Source of the DNA: Vulcanimicrobiota bacterium
GTDB lineage: Bacteria > Vulcanimicrobiota > Vulcanimicrobiia > Vulcanimicrobiales > Vulcanimicrobiaceae
Assembly: GCA_003164495.1 (NCBI GenBank)
Contig: PLTN01000086.1
Coordinates: 1 to 34,609 of the forward strand
Direction: 5' to 3'
Length of the DNA stretch: 34,609 bases
In this document: piece by piece, positions 8,484 through 15,702 of the stretch
How the letters are laid out: each line of letters opens with the position of its first letter
Position numbering within the stretch: position 1 is the stretch's first letter
Translations under genes and position numbers: made by a program
Notes under the pieces: generated by a model
The model's input: only the letters and a program-made list of their open reading frames with translations
The model's database searches: none
Told to the model about the DNA's origin: nothing

Positions 8484-9211
8484 GCGGACGTACCGAACAC
8501 CGCGCGCTCGACGAGGTCGACCGCTGCGGCGAGGCGGTGTTCTTCGAGCGGCTCACCCGCGGCGACGGCTTCGCGGCCGATCCCGTCGAGCATGGAGAAG
8601 AGCACGGCGCCCGTCGACTCGGCGTCGCGCAGCGTGACGATGCCGCGCTCGGCGAGCGCGGCTAACCAGGCGGCGAGACGTTGCGCGTTGCTGTCGCGGC
8701 GCTCGCGCAGCGTATTGCGGATCTCCGCATCTTGCGCTGCGAGCGCGTAGAGCGCGCGCACGAGACCGTGATGCTGCATGCGCGCGTGCAGCAGCGCGGC
8801 CGTCCACGTTCGCAGGGCGACGCGCGCCCCCGCGACGTCCGACGGCGGTTCGTCCAAGAGGCCGAGTTCGACGGCGCGCTGCTCGCGCAAGCGGGCGGTC
8901 AGCGCGTGGATGGCGTCGACGCGATTGTGGAAGTAGCGGTAGAAGGTGCCATGGGCGAGACCCGCTTCCACGCTAACCGCATTGGCCGTGACTTCACCCG
9001 GGTCGCTGCGGTCGAGCAAGCGCTCGAGCGCGTCGAGCAGCGCTTCGCGCGCGTTCGGACGCGGCTTGGCGGCGACTTGGGTCCCGCCGGTGTCGCCTCG
9101 GCCCAGGTACGTCCAGCGGTTGCGCACCTTGCCGGTGTCCGGATCGCGCTCGGAACGGACGCGGTAGCGGTAGGGCCGGCCGTTGACCAGCTTGGTGACC
9201 TCGTACGCCAT
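8480..9211 (-). CDS. TetR/AcrR-family transcriptional regulator with an N-terminal beta-rich extension
   Basis: The TetR DNA-binding domain covers about residues 54-104. Its helix-turn-helix reads VTANAVSVEAGLAHGTFYRYF, followed by a helical ligand-binding domain to residue 243. Before it lies an unusual extension of about 45 residues (VNGRPYRYRVRSERD...NRWTYLG) that is predicted to be beta-strand rich and basic. TetR proteins usually repress a neighbouring efflux gene until a ligand binds. The adjacent divergent DHA2 pump is the likely target, along with its own gene. The open frame extends to an ATG at 9238, but that start lies inside the candidate operator, so I chose the ATG at 9211. The gene is convergent with the TetA-like pump. 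Confidence 0.85.
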   Translation of the reverse strand: MAYEVTKLVNGRPYRYRVRSERDPDTGKVRNRWTYLGRGDTGGTQVAAKPRPNAREALLDALERLLDRSDPGEVTANAVSVEAGLAHGTFYRYFHNRVDAIHALTARLREQRAVELGLLDEPPSDVAGARVALRTWTAALLHARMQHHGLVRALYALAAQDAEIRNTLRERRDSNAQRLAAWLAALAERGIVTLRDAESTGAVLFSMLDGIGREAVAAGEPLEEHRLAAAVDLVERAVFGTSA

Positions 9212-9224
9212 GATGTGGTAAAAT
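9196..9224 (+). promoter_or_regulatory. Candidate promoter of the DHA2 pump gene
   Basis: A near-consensus -10 hexamer, TAAAAT, occupies 9219-9224. A weak -35 (TGACCT, 9196-9201) lies 17 bases upstream. It points toward the DHA2 gene and lies just before, and one base or two into, the palindrome at 9223-9238. That is the position expected of a repressor-controlled promoter. The call rests on motif matching only. Confidence 0.35.
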
Positions 9225-9238
9225 GACTTAAACGTCAT
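9223..9238. promoter_or_regulatory. Candidate TetR operator palindrome
   Basis: ATGACTTAAACGTCAT has perfect 5-base arms (ATGAC/GTCAT) around a six-base centre. It lies between the tetR start at 9211 and the divergent pump gene, and abuts the candidate -10 box. TetR operators are usually palindromes of this size in exactly this place. The arms are short, so chance occurrence is possible. Confidence 0.4.
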
Positions 9239-9280
9239 GCAAGAATTACCTACAAGTGAACGGCCGGACGGAGGCGCGTC

Positions 9281-10849
9281 ATCGCGTCCCTGGTAGCGGG
9301 CCGGCCGGCCAAAGCGCCGGCAGCCGCGACGGACGCCGGCGGCGTCCCGCTCATTTGGATCACCATCACGACGATGCTCGGCCTGATCATGGCCATCGTC
9401 GACACGTCGATCGTGAACGTGGCGCTAAGCAACATGGCCGGCACGCTCGGCGCGTCGATCGACGAGATCGGCTGGGTCGCGACCGGCTACATCCTCGCGC
9501 AGGTCATCGTGATGCCGCTGAACGGCTGGCTCACCGCGCGCTTCGGGCGGCGGAATTTTTACGCGGCCTGCATCGTGATCTTCACGGTCTCATCGTTCTT
9601 GTGCGGTACCGCGACGTCGGTATGGCAACTGGTTGCCTATCGCGTCTTGCAAGGCATCGGCGGCGGGGCGCTGCAGCCGACGGCCCAGGCGATCATGTTC
9701 GAATCGTATCCGCCGGAGAAGCGCAACGGCGCGATGGCGATCTTCGGGCTCGGCGCAATGGTCGGACCGGCGATCGGTCCGACACTCGGCGGGTACCTCG
9801 TCGACAACTACTCGTGGCCGCTGATCTTCTGGATCAACTTGCCGATCGGCATCGCGGCGTTCTTCATGACCCTGGCGTTCATCAAGGACCAGAGCTACGT
9901 GAAGCGCGACACGACCCCGGTCGACTGGATCGGGCTCGGCTTGCTCGCGGCCGGCGTGGGTTCGCTGCAGTACGTGCTCGAGCGCGGCCAAACCGAAGAC
10001 TGGTTCAGTTCGCAGACGATCCTGATCATGGCCATCATCTCCGTCGGGAGTATCGTTGCGTTCATCATTCGCGAGCTCAACGATGACAAACCGCTCGTCG
10101 ACCTCAGCGTTTTCCGTTCGCGTTCGTTTACGGGCGGGAACATCATCGGGATCGTCAGCGGCTTCGGCCTGTTCGGATCGGCGCTGATGATGCCGCTGTA
10201 CTTTCAGAACGTGCTCGGCTTCACCGCGATGGGCACGGGCATCGCGCTCTTGCCGGGTGCGATTGCAACGGCGATCAGCTTGCCGATCGCCGGCCGGATC
10301 GGGAAGTGGATCGACTTCCGCATCTGCATCGCTTTCGGCTTGGTCGTGTTTGCGCTCGGCTGTTGGCTGGTCGGCGGGCTCAACCAGCAAGCCTCGTTCG
10401 AACAAACGCTCTGGCCGCGCGCGATTCAAGGCTTCGCGATCGGCTTCATGTGGGTGCCGCTCACGACCGCGACGCTGGGCGATATCTCACGCGCGAAGAT
10501 GAGCGGCGCGACCGGTGTTTCGACGCTCGTTCGCCAGCTCGGCGGCAGCCTCGGTATCGCGATCCTGCAGCTGATCGAGACGCGCGATCAAGATTCCGCG
10601 TACGCCACGCTCGCGTCCGGCGTCACGATGGCAAACCAAAACGTCGCCAACATGATGCACGGCGTCGCCAATCAGTCGGCGATGCTCACGAACATCTGGA
10701 GCATGGTGATGCTCAACGCGGAAACGATCGCGTACAACGACGTGTTCCGCGTGTGCGCGATCGTGTTCCTCATCTCGATTCCGACGGTCTTGCTGCTAAA
10801 ATCGCCTCACGGCTCCGGCGGCGCGCCGGAACCGACGCTGATCGAGTAG
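9281..10849 (+). CDS. DHA2 (EmrB/QacA) family 14-TM MFS efflux pump
   Basis: The protein has the EmrB/QacA signature around helix 1, LGLIMAIVDTSIVNVALSNMAG. It also has an RFGRRNFYAA loop and the motif C region GLGAMVGPAIGPTLGGYLVD. About 14 helices extend over roughly 500 residues. The family exports hydrophobic drugs and metabolites with protons. The first ATG (9374) falls inside helix 1 and cannot be the true start. The frame is open upstream to a TGA at 9257, with no ATG, GTG or TTG in between. A GGAGG at 9270-9274 lies six bases before an ATC at 9281, which I take provisionally as the start (522 residues). CTG at 9290, or an indel joining the out-of-frame GTG at 9256, are alternatives. 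It is probably controlled by the divergent TetR protein. Confidence 0.85.
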   Translation: MASLVAGRPAKAPAAATDAGGVPLIWITITTMLGLIMAIVDTSIVNVALSNMAGTLGASIDEIGWVATGYILAQVIVMPLNGWLTARFGRRNFYAACIVIFTVSSFLCGTATSVWQLVAYRVLQGIGGGALQPTAQAIMFESYPPEKRNGAMAIFGLGAMVGPAIGPTLGGYLVDNYSWPLIFWINLPIGIAAFFMTLAFIKDQSYVKRDTTPVDWIGLGLLAAGVGSLQYVLERGQTEDWFSSQTILIMAIISVGSIVAFIIRELNDDKPLVDLSVFRSRSFTGGNIIGIVSGFGLFGSALMMPLYFQNVLGFTAMGTGIALLPGAIATAISLPIAGRIGKWIDFRICIAFGLVVFALGCWLVGGLNQQASFEQTLWPRAIQGFAIGFMWVPLTTATLGDISRAKMSGATGVSTLVRQLGGSLGIAILQLIETRDQDSAYATLASGVTMANQNVANMMHGVANQSAMLTNIWSMVMLNAETIAYNDVFRVCAIVFLISIPTVLLLKSPHGSGGAPEPTLIE

Positions 10850-10852
10850 CGC

Positions 10853-11737
10853 TCAGGCCGCGCTCTTCTTCCGTTTGGGTTTGGCGGCCGAGGCGGATTT
10901 CTTGGCCGCCGGTTCCTTGATGGACGCAAGCGCTTTGCCGCGTGCCGGCGCTCCGCCGCGCTTCGATTGCTCGAGGCTGCGCTGCAGAACGTCCATCAAG
11001 TTGACCACGTTCGTCGCAGCCGGCTTCTTCGTTTCCGGCGCGCTGACTTCTTCGCCCGCCACGCGCGCCTCGATCATCGCCATCACGGCTTCGCGATACT
11101 CATCCGTGAATTTTTCGGGCTCGAACGTGTCGCTGCTCATCGTGTCGATCAGCATCTTCGCCACCTTCAGCTCGGCCGGCGCGACCTTCTCCTTGAGTTC
11201 GGGAAAATCAAAATCGCTTTGCGCGACCAGCTCGTCGGCAAAGTGCATCAGCTCGAGCACCAGCGCTTCGCCGTTGGGTTTGAGCGCCGCGAGGTGTTCG
11301 CGCGAGCGGATCACGACCTTCGCGATGCCGACCTTATTCGCTTCGCGCAACGATTCGCGCAGCAGGGCGTACGCGTGGCGGCCCTTCTTTTCCGGTTCGA
11401 GATAATACGGCGTATCGAAGTACATGGGGTTGATCTGATCGAGAGCGACGAACTCGACGATCTCCACCGACTGCGTCGCTTCGGGCAGCACGCTCTTGAA
11501 GTCCGCGTCGCTCAACGTGACGTACTGGCCCTTCTCGTACTCGTAACCGCGCACGAGGTCGGCGTACTCGACCTTCTCGTCGCACACGGTGCAGTGGCGC
11601 TCGTTGAAGATCCGCCCGTTATCTTTCTTGTGCAGAAAGTTGAAGCGTAAATCGCTGGTGCGAACGGCCGTGAATAGCTTGACCGGAATCGTCACCAGGC
11701 CGAAATTGATAGCTCCCGACCAAATCGCGTGTGCCAT
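10853..11737 (-). CDS. ku: Ku protein, bacterial non-homologous end joining
   Basis: Bacterial Ku forms a homodimeric ring on broken DNA ends and recruits LigD. The 294-residue protein begins MAHAIWSGAINFGLVTIPVKLF, close to the canonical start of the family. It then has a CTVCDEKVEY zinc-hook-like pair of cysteines and the conserved KGQYV and MYFDTPYYLEPEK segments. A Lys/Ala-rich C-terminal tail (about the last 35 residues) matches the basic extensions that help Ku thread along DNA in other bacteria. The frame is open further upstream, but the ATG at 11737 with a nearby GGAG is the clear start. It is the last gene of a minus-strand unit with the two ligD genes, 32 bases after the polymerase gene. 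It converges on the DHA2 pump gene with a three-base gap. Confidence 0.95.
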   Translation of the reverse strand: MAHAIWSGAINFGLVTIPVKLFTAVRTSDLRFNFLHKKDNGRIFNERHCTVCDEKVEYADLVRGYEYEKGQYVTLSDADFKSVLPEATQSVEIVEFVALDQINPMYFDTPYYLEPEKKGRHAYALLRESLREANKVGIAKVVIRSREHLAALKPNGEALVLELMHFADELVAQSDFDFPELKEKVAPAELKVAKMLIDTMSSDTFEPEKFTDEYREAVMAMIEARVAGEEVSAPETKKPAATNVVNLMDVLQRSLEQSKRGGAPARGKALASIKEPAAKKSASAAKPKRKKSAA

Positions 11738-11769
11738 GTCTCCGTCTTTCCCCCGAAACGCCGGTCTGC

Positions 11770-12723
11770 CTAACTCCAGAGCGAGCGGGCGGCCGCTATG
11801 ACCGGTTCGAGGCGATGGGGCTGCCAGGCCTTGCTCCATCGGTCGCCCTCTTTTGCCAGCAATTTGGGCACATTGGCGATGTTCCAGCGGGTCATTTCCG
11901 CCGCCGTCCCCTTGGCTCGCTTGCGGCGCATGGCCTCGACCTCCGACCACGGGATCGGCATCGAAACGGGCGCGCCGTCGCGCGGCCGGACGCTGAAGGG
12001 CGCCACGTAGGTCTTCCCCTTGCCCACCTGCACGTAGTCGAGGTAGACCGTCCCCTTCGGCCGCCGCGCGATCGTGCGGTCGAGGGTCGTGAACTCGGCC
12101 GCCACGGTGTTGATGCGGCGCGCGATCAGCTCGGCAAAGCCTTTCGCCTGCTCCCAGTCGTAGCGCGGCTCGAGCGGCACGACCACGTGGAGACCCGAGC
12201 CGCCCGTCGTCTTCACCAGCGGTGTGACGCCGACCGTAGCGAGCTCGTCGCGCGCGGCGAGCGCGACGCGCGCCAACGTCGCGAGCGTGCAGCCTTCACC
12301 GGGATCGAGGTCGATGAGGATGAAGTCGGGGACGTCGAGGGTCGGCTCGCGCGAATACCAGACGTGCAACACGACCGCCGCGAGGTTGGCCACGTACGCG
12401 AGCGTCGCTTCGTCGTTGCAGATCATGAATTCGATCTGCTCGTGCCGCGTGCTCGCGGCCGTCTTCACCGTCGGCACCCACTCGGGCAACCCGCGCGGGA
12501 TGTGTTTCTCCCACCAGCCGTCCTCGTCGATGCCGTTGGGATAGCGTTCGAGCGTCAGCGGCCGGCCTTGCACGTGCGGCAAGATCCATTTCGCGACCGC
12601 GCGATAATACGCGATCAAGTCGCCCTTGGTGTAACCGTCACGCGGCCACAGCACCTTGTCGAGATTCGTCACCTGCAGCGCGCGCCCGCCCACCGTGAGC
12701 GCGGTCTTGACCGAGGCGGTCAT
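11770..12723 (-). CDS. ligD-pol: LigD polymerase domain protein (AEP primase-polymerase for NHEJ)
   Basis: This 317-residue stand-alone protein matches the POL domain of LigD. That domain adds ribonucleotides or dNTPs to fill gaps during end joining. The two metal ligands Asp138 and Asp140 are in FILIDLDP and His179 is in GGSGLHVVVPL. The third catalytic Asp229 is in VYLDY. The early segment NLDKVLWPRDGYTKGDLIAYY is typical of the family. Its ATG overlaps the stop of the ligase gene by four bases, so the two are translated together, and Ku follows. In Pseudomonas-type LigD the same domain is fused C-terminally to the ligase; here it is a separate chain. All key residues are present, so it is likely active. 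Confidence 0.94.
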   Translation of the reverse strand: MTASVKTALTVGGRALQVTNLDKVLWPRDGYTKGDLIAYYRAVAKWILPHVQGRPLTLERYPNGIDEDGWWEKHIPRGLPEWVPTVKTAASTRHEQIEFMICNDEATLAYVANLAAVVLHVWYSREPTLDVPDFILIDLDPGEGCTLATLARVALAARDELATVGVTPLVKTTGGSGLHVVVPLEPRYDWEQAKGFAELIARRINTVAAEFTTLDRTIARRPKGTVYLDYVQVGKGKTYVAPFSVRPRDGAPVSMPIPWSEVEAMRRKRAKGTAAEMTRWNIANVPKLLAKEGDRWSKAWQPHRLEPVIAAARSLWS

Positions 12724-14357
12724 GCGCGACGCAAACCGGGCTGCGCCCGTTCGCGCGTCACCTCCGACGCCGCCTTGTCGGTGCGTAAACCGAGAAACAC
12801 CGGCTGGCGCAACAGACCGTCATTCGTCCACTCCGCAAACGCGATCTGCGCGACCAGCTCCGGCTTCACGAAGTGCGGCTCGGGCTTCATGCGCGGCACC
12901 TCGACGAACGGCGACGTTTTCCGTTCGCGCTTGCGCAACTCGGCGCCGATAGTGCGCAACAGCTTCGCGTTGAAGCCGGTGCCGACCTGACCCGAGAACA
13001 CGAGTTTGCCCTTTTCGTAATACCCCAGCAGCAGCGCGCCAAAGTCCGACCGGCTGCCCTTCGGGTCGGTCCAGCCGCCGATCACGAACTCTTCTTCGTG
13101 CTTGGCCTTCATCTTGAACCAGTCGCGCGAACGCGCCATGCGATAGGGCGAATCGCGGCGCTTGCCGATGATCCCCTCGAGCCCTTCGCGCTGGGCCAGT
13201 GTGAAGAATGCCTTGCCCTCGCCGATGATGTGCTTGGAATACAGCACCGCATGGCCGGGGACGATCAGCTCTTCGAGCCTCGCCTTGCGCTCTTCGAGCG
13301 GCAGAGCGCGCAAATCGCGTCCGTCGGCATAGAGCAGATCGAACGCCACGAACGTCAACGGCGTGCGGCTGCCGTTCTTCGTCACGCGCGCGGCCACGTC
13401 GACTTGCTGCAGCGCCTGAAACGACGAACGCCCGGCCGCGTCGAGCGCGCAGATCTCGCCGTCGACGATGACCGGCAACGAACGGAACGCCGCACCGATC
13501 GAGGACAGTTCGTGAAAACGTTTGAGCAGGTCGAGGCCGTTGCGCGAAGTCAGCGCAACCTTTCCTTCCGCATCGATCGAGGCGATCGCACGGTAGCCGT
13601 CCCACTTCACCTCGAAGAGCCACGCCGGGTCGTCGAACGGCGCCTCGACCAGCGTCGCCAGCATCGGGGTCAGGTTGTGCGGCAGCGGGTCGGCTTTCGC
13701 ACGCTTGACCACCGCCCGTTTTTTGGCCGGCGCGGCCGCGCGATTGCTTTTCCATTGCTTTGCGGTCTTGCTGCCTGCGATGTCGTCGAGCGTCTTGCCG
13801 GTCTTCGCGCTTTCGGGATGGTCATTCACGTCGTAGTTCGGATCGACGAACTCGTCCTTATCCTTGATCAAGAGCCATGGGTCACCGCCCTCGCCGCCCC
13901 TGCCCTTGATCTTGACCAGCGTGAACATGCCGTGCAGTTTTTTGCCGCGCAGGATGAACTTGATCTTGCCCTTGCCGATCTCCGCAACGGGATCGGTGCC
14001 TTCGGCCAGCCTGTAGGTGCCCTCGTCCCACACGATCACTTCCCCCGCACCGTAATTGCCGGCCGGGATGATGCCTTCGAAGGTGCGGTAGTCGTAGGGA
14101 TGATCTTCGACGTGCATGGCGAGCCGGCGCTCGCGCGTATCGAGCGAGGGGCCCTTGGGAATCGCCCACGAGGCCAGAACGCCGCCCGCTTCGAGCCGGA
14201 AATCGTAGTGCAACCGCGACGCGTGATGCTTTTGGACGACAAAACGCAACGCCGTGGAGGCGCTGCGCTTCGTTCCCTTCGGTTCCGGCGTCGCCGTGAA
14301 ATCGCGCTTGCGCACGTATTCCGCCAGCGGTTCCGCCGCTTTTGCCTTGCGCGCCAT
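12720..14357 (-). CDS. ligD: LigD phosphoesterase-ligase: ATP-dependent DNA ligase with N-terminal 3'-phosphoesterase
   Basis: The 545-residue protein has a 3'-phosphoesterase domain at about residues 35-175, with FVVQKHHASRLHYDFRLE and EDHPYDYRTFEGIIPAGNYG. A basic linker follows, then an ATP-dependent ligase (about 225-545). Ligase motif I is EVKWDGYR, with Lys251 as the adenylated residue. Motif III is DGEICALD, motif IV EGIIGKR and motif V WFKMK. The enzyme trims 3' ends and seals breaks held by Ku. It lacks the fused polymerase domain, which is encoded by the next gene with a four-base overlap. The ATG at 14357 gives a normal family N-terminus. The small stress-type gene upstream ends 30 bases before, so this gene probably belongs to a longer operon. 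Confidence 0.95.
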   Translation of the reverse strand: MARKAKAAEPLAEYVRKRDFTATPEPKGTKRSASTALRFVVQKHHASRLHYDFRLEAGGVLASWAIPKGPSLDTRERRLAMHVEDHPYDYRTFEGIIPAGNYGAGEVIVWDEGTYRLAEGTDPVAEIGKGKIKFILRGKKLHGMFTLVKIKGRGGEGGDPWLLIKDKDEFVDPNYDVNDHPESAKTGKTLDDIAGSKTAKQWKSNRAAAPAKKRAVVKRAKADPLPHNLTPMLATLVEAPFDDPAWLFEVKWDGYRAIASIDAEGKVALTSRNGLDLLKRFHELSSIGAAFRSLPVIVDGEICALDAAGRSSFQALQQVDVAARVTKNGSRTPLTFVAFDLLYADGRDLRALPLEERKARLEELIVPGHAVLYSKHIIGEGKAFFTLAQREGLEGIIGKRRDSPYRMARSRDWFKMKAKHEEEFVIGGWTDPKGSRSDFGALLLGYYEKGKLVFSGQVGTGFNAKLLRTIGAELRKRERKTSPFVEVPRMKPEPHFVKPELVAQIAFAEWTNDGLLRQPVFLGLRTDKAASEVTRERAQPGLRRA

Positions 14358-14387
14358 TATGCGCAGGGCGTACCCCGAGCCGGCCGG

Positions 14388-14627
14388 CTAAACCTTGTCG
14401 TCGGCGCCGTGGCGCACGTCGCGCTTGGCGGCGTCGATCTCGGCCGTCGTCTTGTGGCCGACTTCTTTCACGTTCGAGACGATCCGGTCGCCGATCGGCA
14501 TGCTATCGCCGGCCACGTCGCGTTTGAGATGTTCGCCGGCCGCCTGGGCGCGCTGCTTGATCTCGTCGACAGTGTCCTTCGTGTCGTGCTTGAGCGTGTT
14601 GAGTTTCTCTTTGCTATCGTTGGCCAT
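14388..14627 (-). CDS. Small hydrophilic helical protein, CsbD/LEA-like
   Basis: The 79-residue product is very rich in Lys, Asp, Glu and Ala. It reads as one or two amphipathic helices (SKEKLNTLKHDTKDTVDEIK, then ATAEIDAAKRDVRHG-like repeats). It has no signal peptide or membrane segment. Composition resembles CsbD and other small general-stress proteins, but I do not see a definite family motif. A GGAG lies nine bases upstream of the ATG. It sits 24 bases after a 59-residue membrane peptide gene and 30 bases before ligD, all on the same strand. Co-expression with the end-joining genes under stress is therefore plausible, though inferred. Confidence 0.7.
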   Translation of the reverse strand: MANDSKEKLNTLKHDTKDTVDEIKQRAQAAGEHLKRDVAGDSMPIGDRIVSNVKEVGHKTTAEIDAAKRDVRHGADDKV

Positions 14628-14651
14628 GGTCGTGTTCTCCCGTCGATGCGG

Positions 14652-14831
14652 TTAGTGTTGGCTGCTGCGGTCTTGTTGCGTCGTGATCGTCATGAAGCGT
14701 TGCGCCGTGGTGTTGTCCCACGGCTGCCAAATGCAGACGGCGATGATCGCGGCGATCACGAGGAGGGCCAGAAAACTGGCTGTTGCGACGGAGCCGCCTC
14801 CGTCGCGGGCGATGATGTTGCGATCGTCCAC
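14652..14831 (-). CDS. Single-pass membrane peptide of 59 residues at the head of the NHEJ unit
   Basis: I read this gene directly on the minus strand from a GTG at 14831 to a TAA at 14652-14654. The peptide has a short polar N-terminus with two Arg (DDRNIIARDGGGS). One hydrophobic helix follows (FLALLVIAAIIAVCIWQPW, about residues 20-38), then a polar C-terminus ending QQDRSSQH. The frame uses the same GC-rich third positions as its neighbours, and its gap to the next gene is only 24 bases. There is no clear ribosome-binding site; a TAGAAT box lies seven bases before the GTG, so a leaderless mRNA is possible. I recognise no family. Confidence 0.6.
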   Translation of the reverse strand: MDDRNIIARDGGGSVATASFLALLVIAAIIAVCIWQPWDNTTAQRFMTITTQQDRSSQH

Positions 14832-14838
14832 GAGATGT

Positions 14839-14844
14839 ATTCTA
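14839..14844 (-). promoter_or_regulatory. Candidate -10 box (TAGAAT) of the five-gene NHEJ unit, leaderless type
   Basis: TAGAAT on the minus strand fits the TANNNT pattern and lies seven bases upstream of the GTG at 14831. Transcription would therefore begin at or near the start codon. No convincing -35 hexamer is seen at 16-18 bases. It is the only promoter-like site between this unit and the divergent hydrolase gene at 14893. Confidence 0.3.
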
Positions 14845-14892
14845 CCCGTTGCACGGCAGGACTAACCCGCAATTCGCTTTACTGAAGCAAGC

Positions 14893-15702
14893 GTGCTCAG
14901 GACCACGATCGCCGCTGCGCCCGGCGTACCTTCCAAAACACCATTGGTATTCGTGCATGGCGGCTCCCATACGGGCGCCTGCTATGTCGAAACCCCCGAC
15001 GGACGCAGCGGCTGGGCGCCGTACGCCGCCGCACACGGGCGCACGTCATACGTGTTCGATTGGCCCGGGCACGGCGTCAATGCGATGCCGCCGGATTTCG
15101 CCATGATGTCGATGCAAGCCGCGGCCGCTGCGCTCATCGACGAACTGGCGCAGATCGGACCGGCCGTCCTCGTCACGCACAGCATGGGCGGCGTCGTGGG
15201 CTGGCGCGCGGCCGAACTGGATCGGCGCAACATCGCCGCAATCGTTGCGGTCGCGCCGGGGCCGCCGGCGAATCTGCAACCCGCCGGCGATCCGGCGGCG
15301 GCGATTTCCGAAGCATCGCCGGTGCAGCCGATGCGCGAGACGGCGCTCAAGATGTGGGCCAACAGCGAACGCTTTCCGCATCCCGCATTCGAAACGTATC
15401 TGGCCGGACTCGTCCCCGAAAGCCCGCGCGCAATGAACGAGCGCAATAACCTCCACGGGAAAGGCGTGCGCGTTGCGGGTCCCGAGGCGTTGGCCGGCAT
15501 CCCCATCCTCGTGATCACCGGCGACTCGGATCCGCGCCATCCGCGCGCCGTCGATGAGGAAGTCGCCGCGTACTTCGGTGCCGATTTCATCTGGCTCGCC
15601 GATCGCGGCCTCACCGGACACGGCCACATGATGATGATCGAGCACGGCCACGACGTGGTCGCCGACATCTTCCTGAATTGGCTCGACGCACACGGACTTT
15701 AA
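14893..15702 (+). CDS. Alpha/beta hydrolase
   Basis: The 269-residue protein has the alpha/beta hydrolase signature. The oxyanion-hole motif VFVHGG is near residue 20 and the nucleophile elbow THSMGG places Ser97 as nucleophile. A probable acid is Asp211 or Asp213 in ITGDSDPRHPR, and a probable catalytic His is at 243-245 in TGHGHMMM. The family includes esterases, lipases and dienelactone-type hydrolases; the substrate is not evident. No signal peptide is present, so it should be cytoplasmic. The start is a GTG with a weak GAAG site; the ORF is also open a little further upstream. Its stop shares the bases TTAA with that of the convergent FUSC gene (15699-15702). Confidence 0.85.
   Translation: MLRTTIAAAPGVPSKTPLVFVHGGSHTGACYVETPDGRSGWAPYAAAHGRTSYVFDWPGHGVNAMPPDFAMMSMQAAAAALIDELAQIGPAVLVTHSMGGVVGWRAAELDRRNIAAIVAVAPGPPANLQPAGDPAAAISEASPVQPMRETALKMWANSERFPHPAFETYLAGLVPESPRAMNERNNLHGKGVRVAGPEALAGIPILVITGDSDPRHPRAVDEEVAAYFGADFIWLADRGLTGHGHMMMIEHGHDVVADIFLNWLDAHGL

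Noticed and set aside
12873-14885. 670-residue plus-strand open frame
   Set aside because: It is antisense to the LigD ligase gene, Arg/His-rich and without any recognisable domain; a GC-rich shadow frame.
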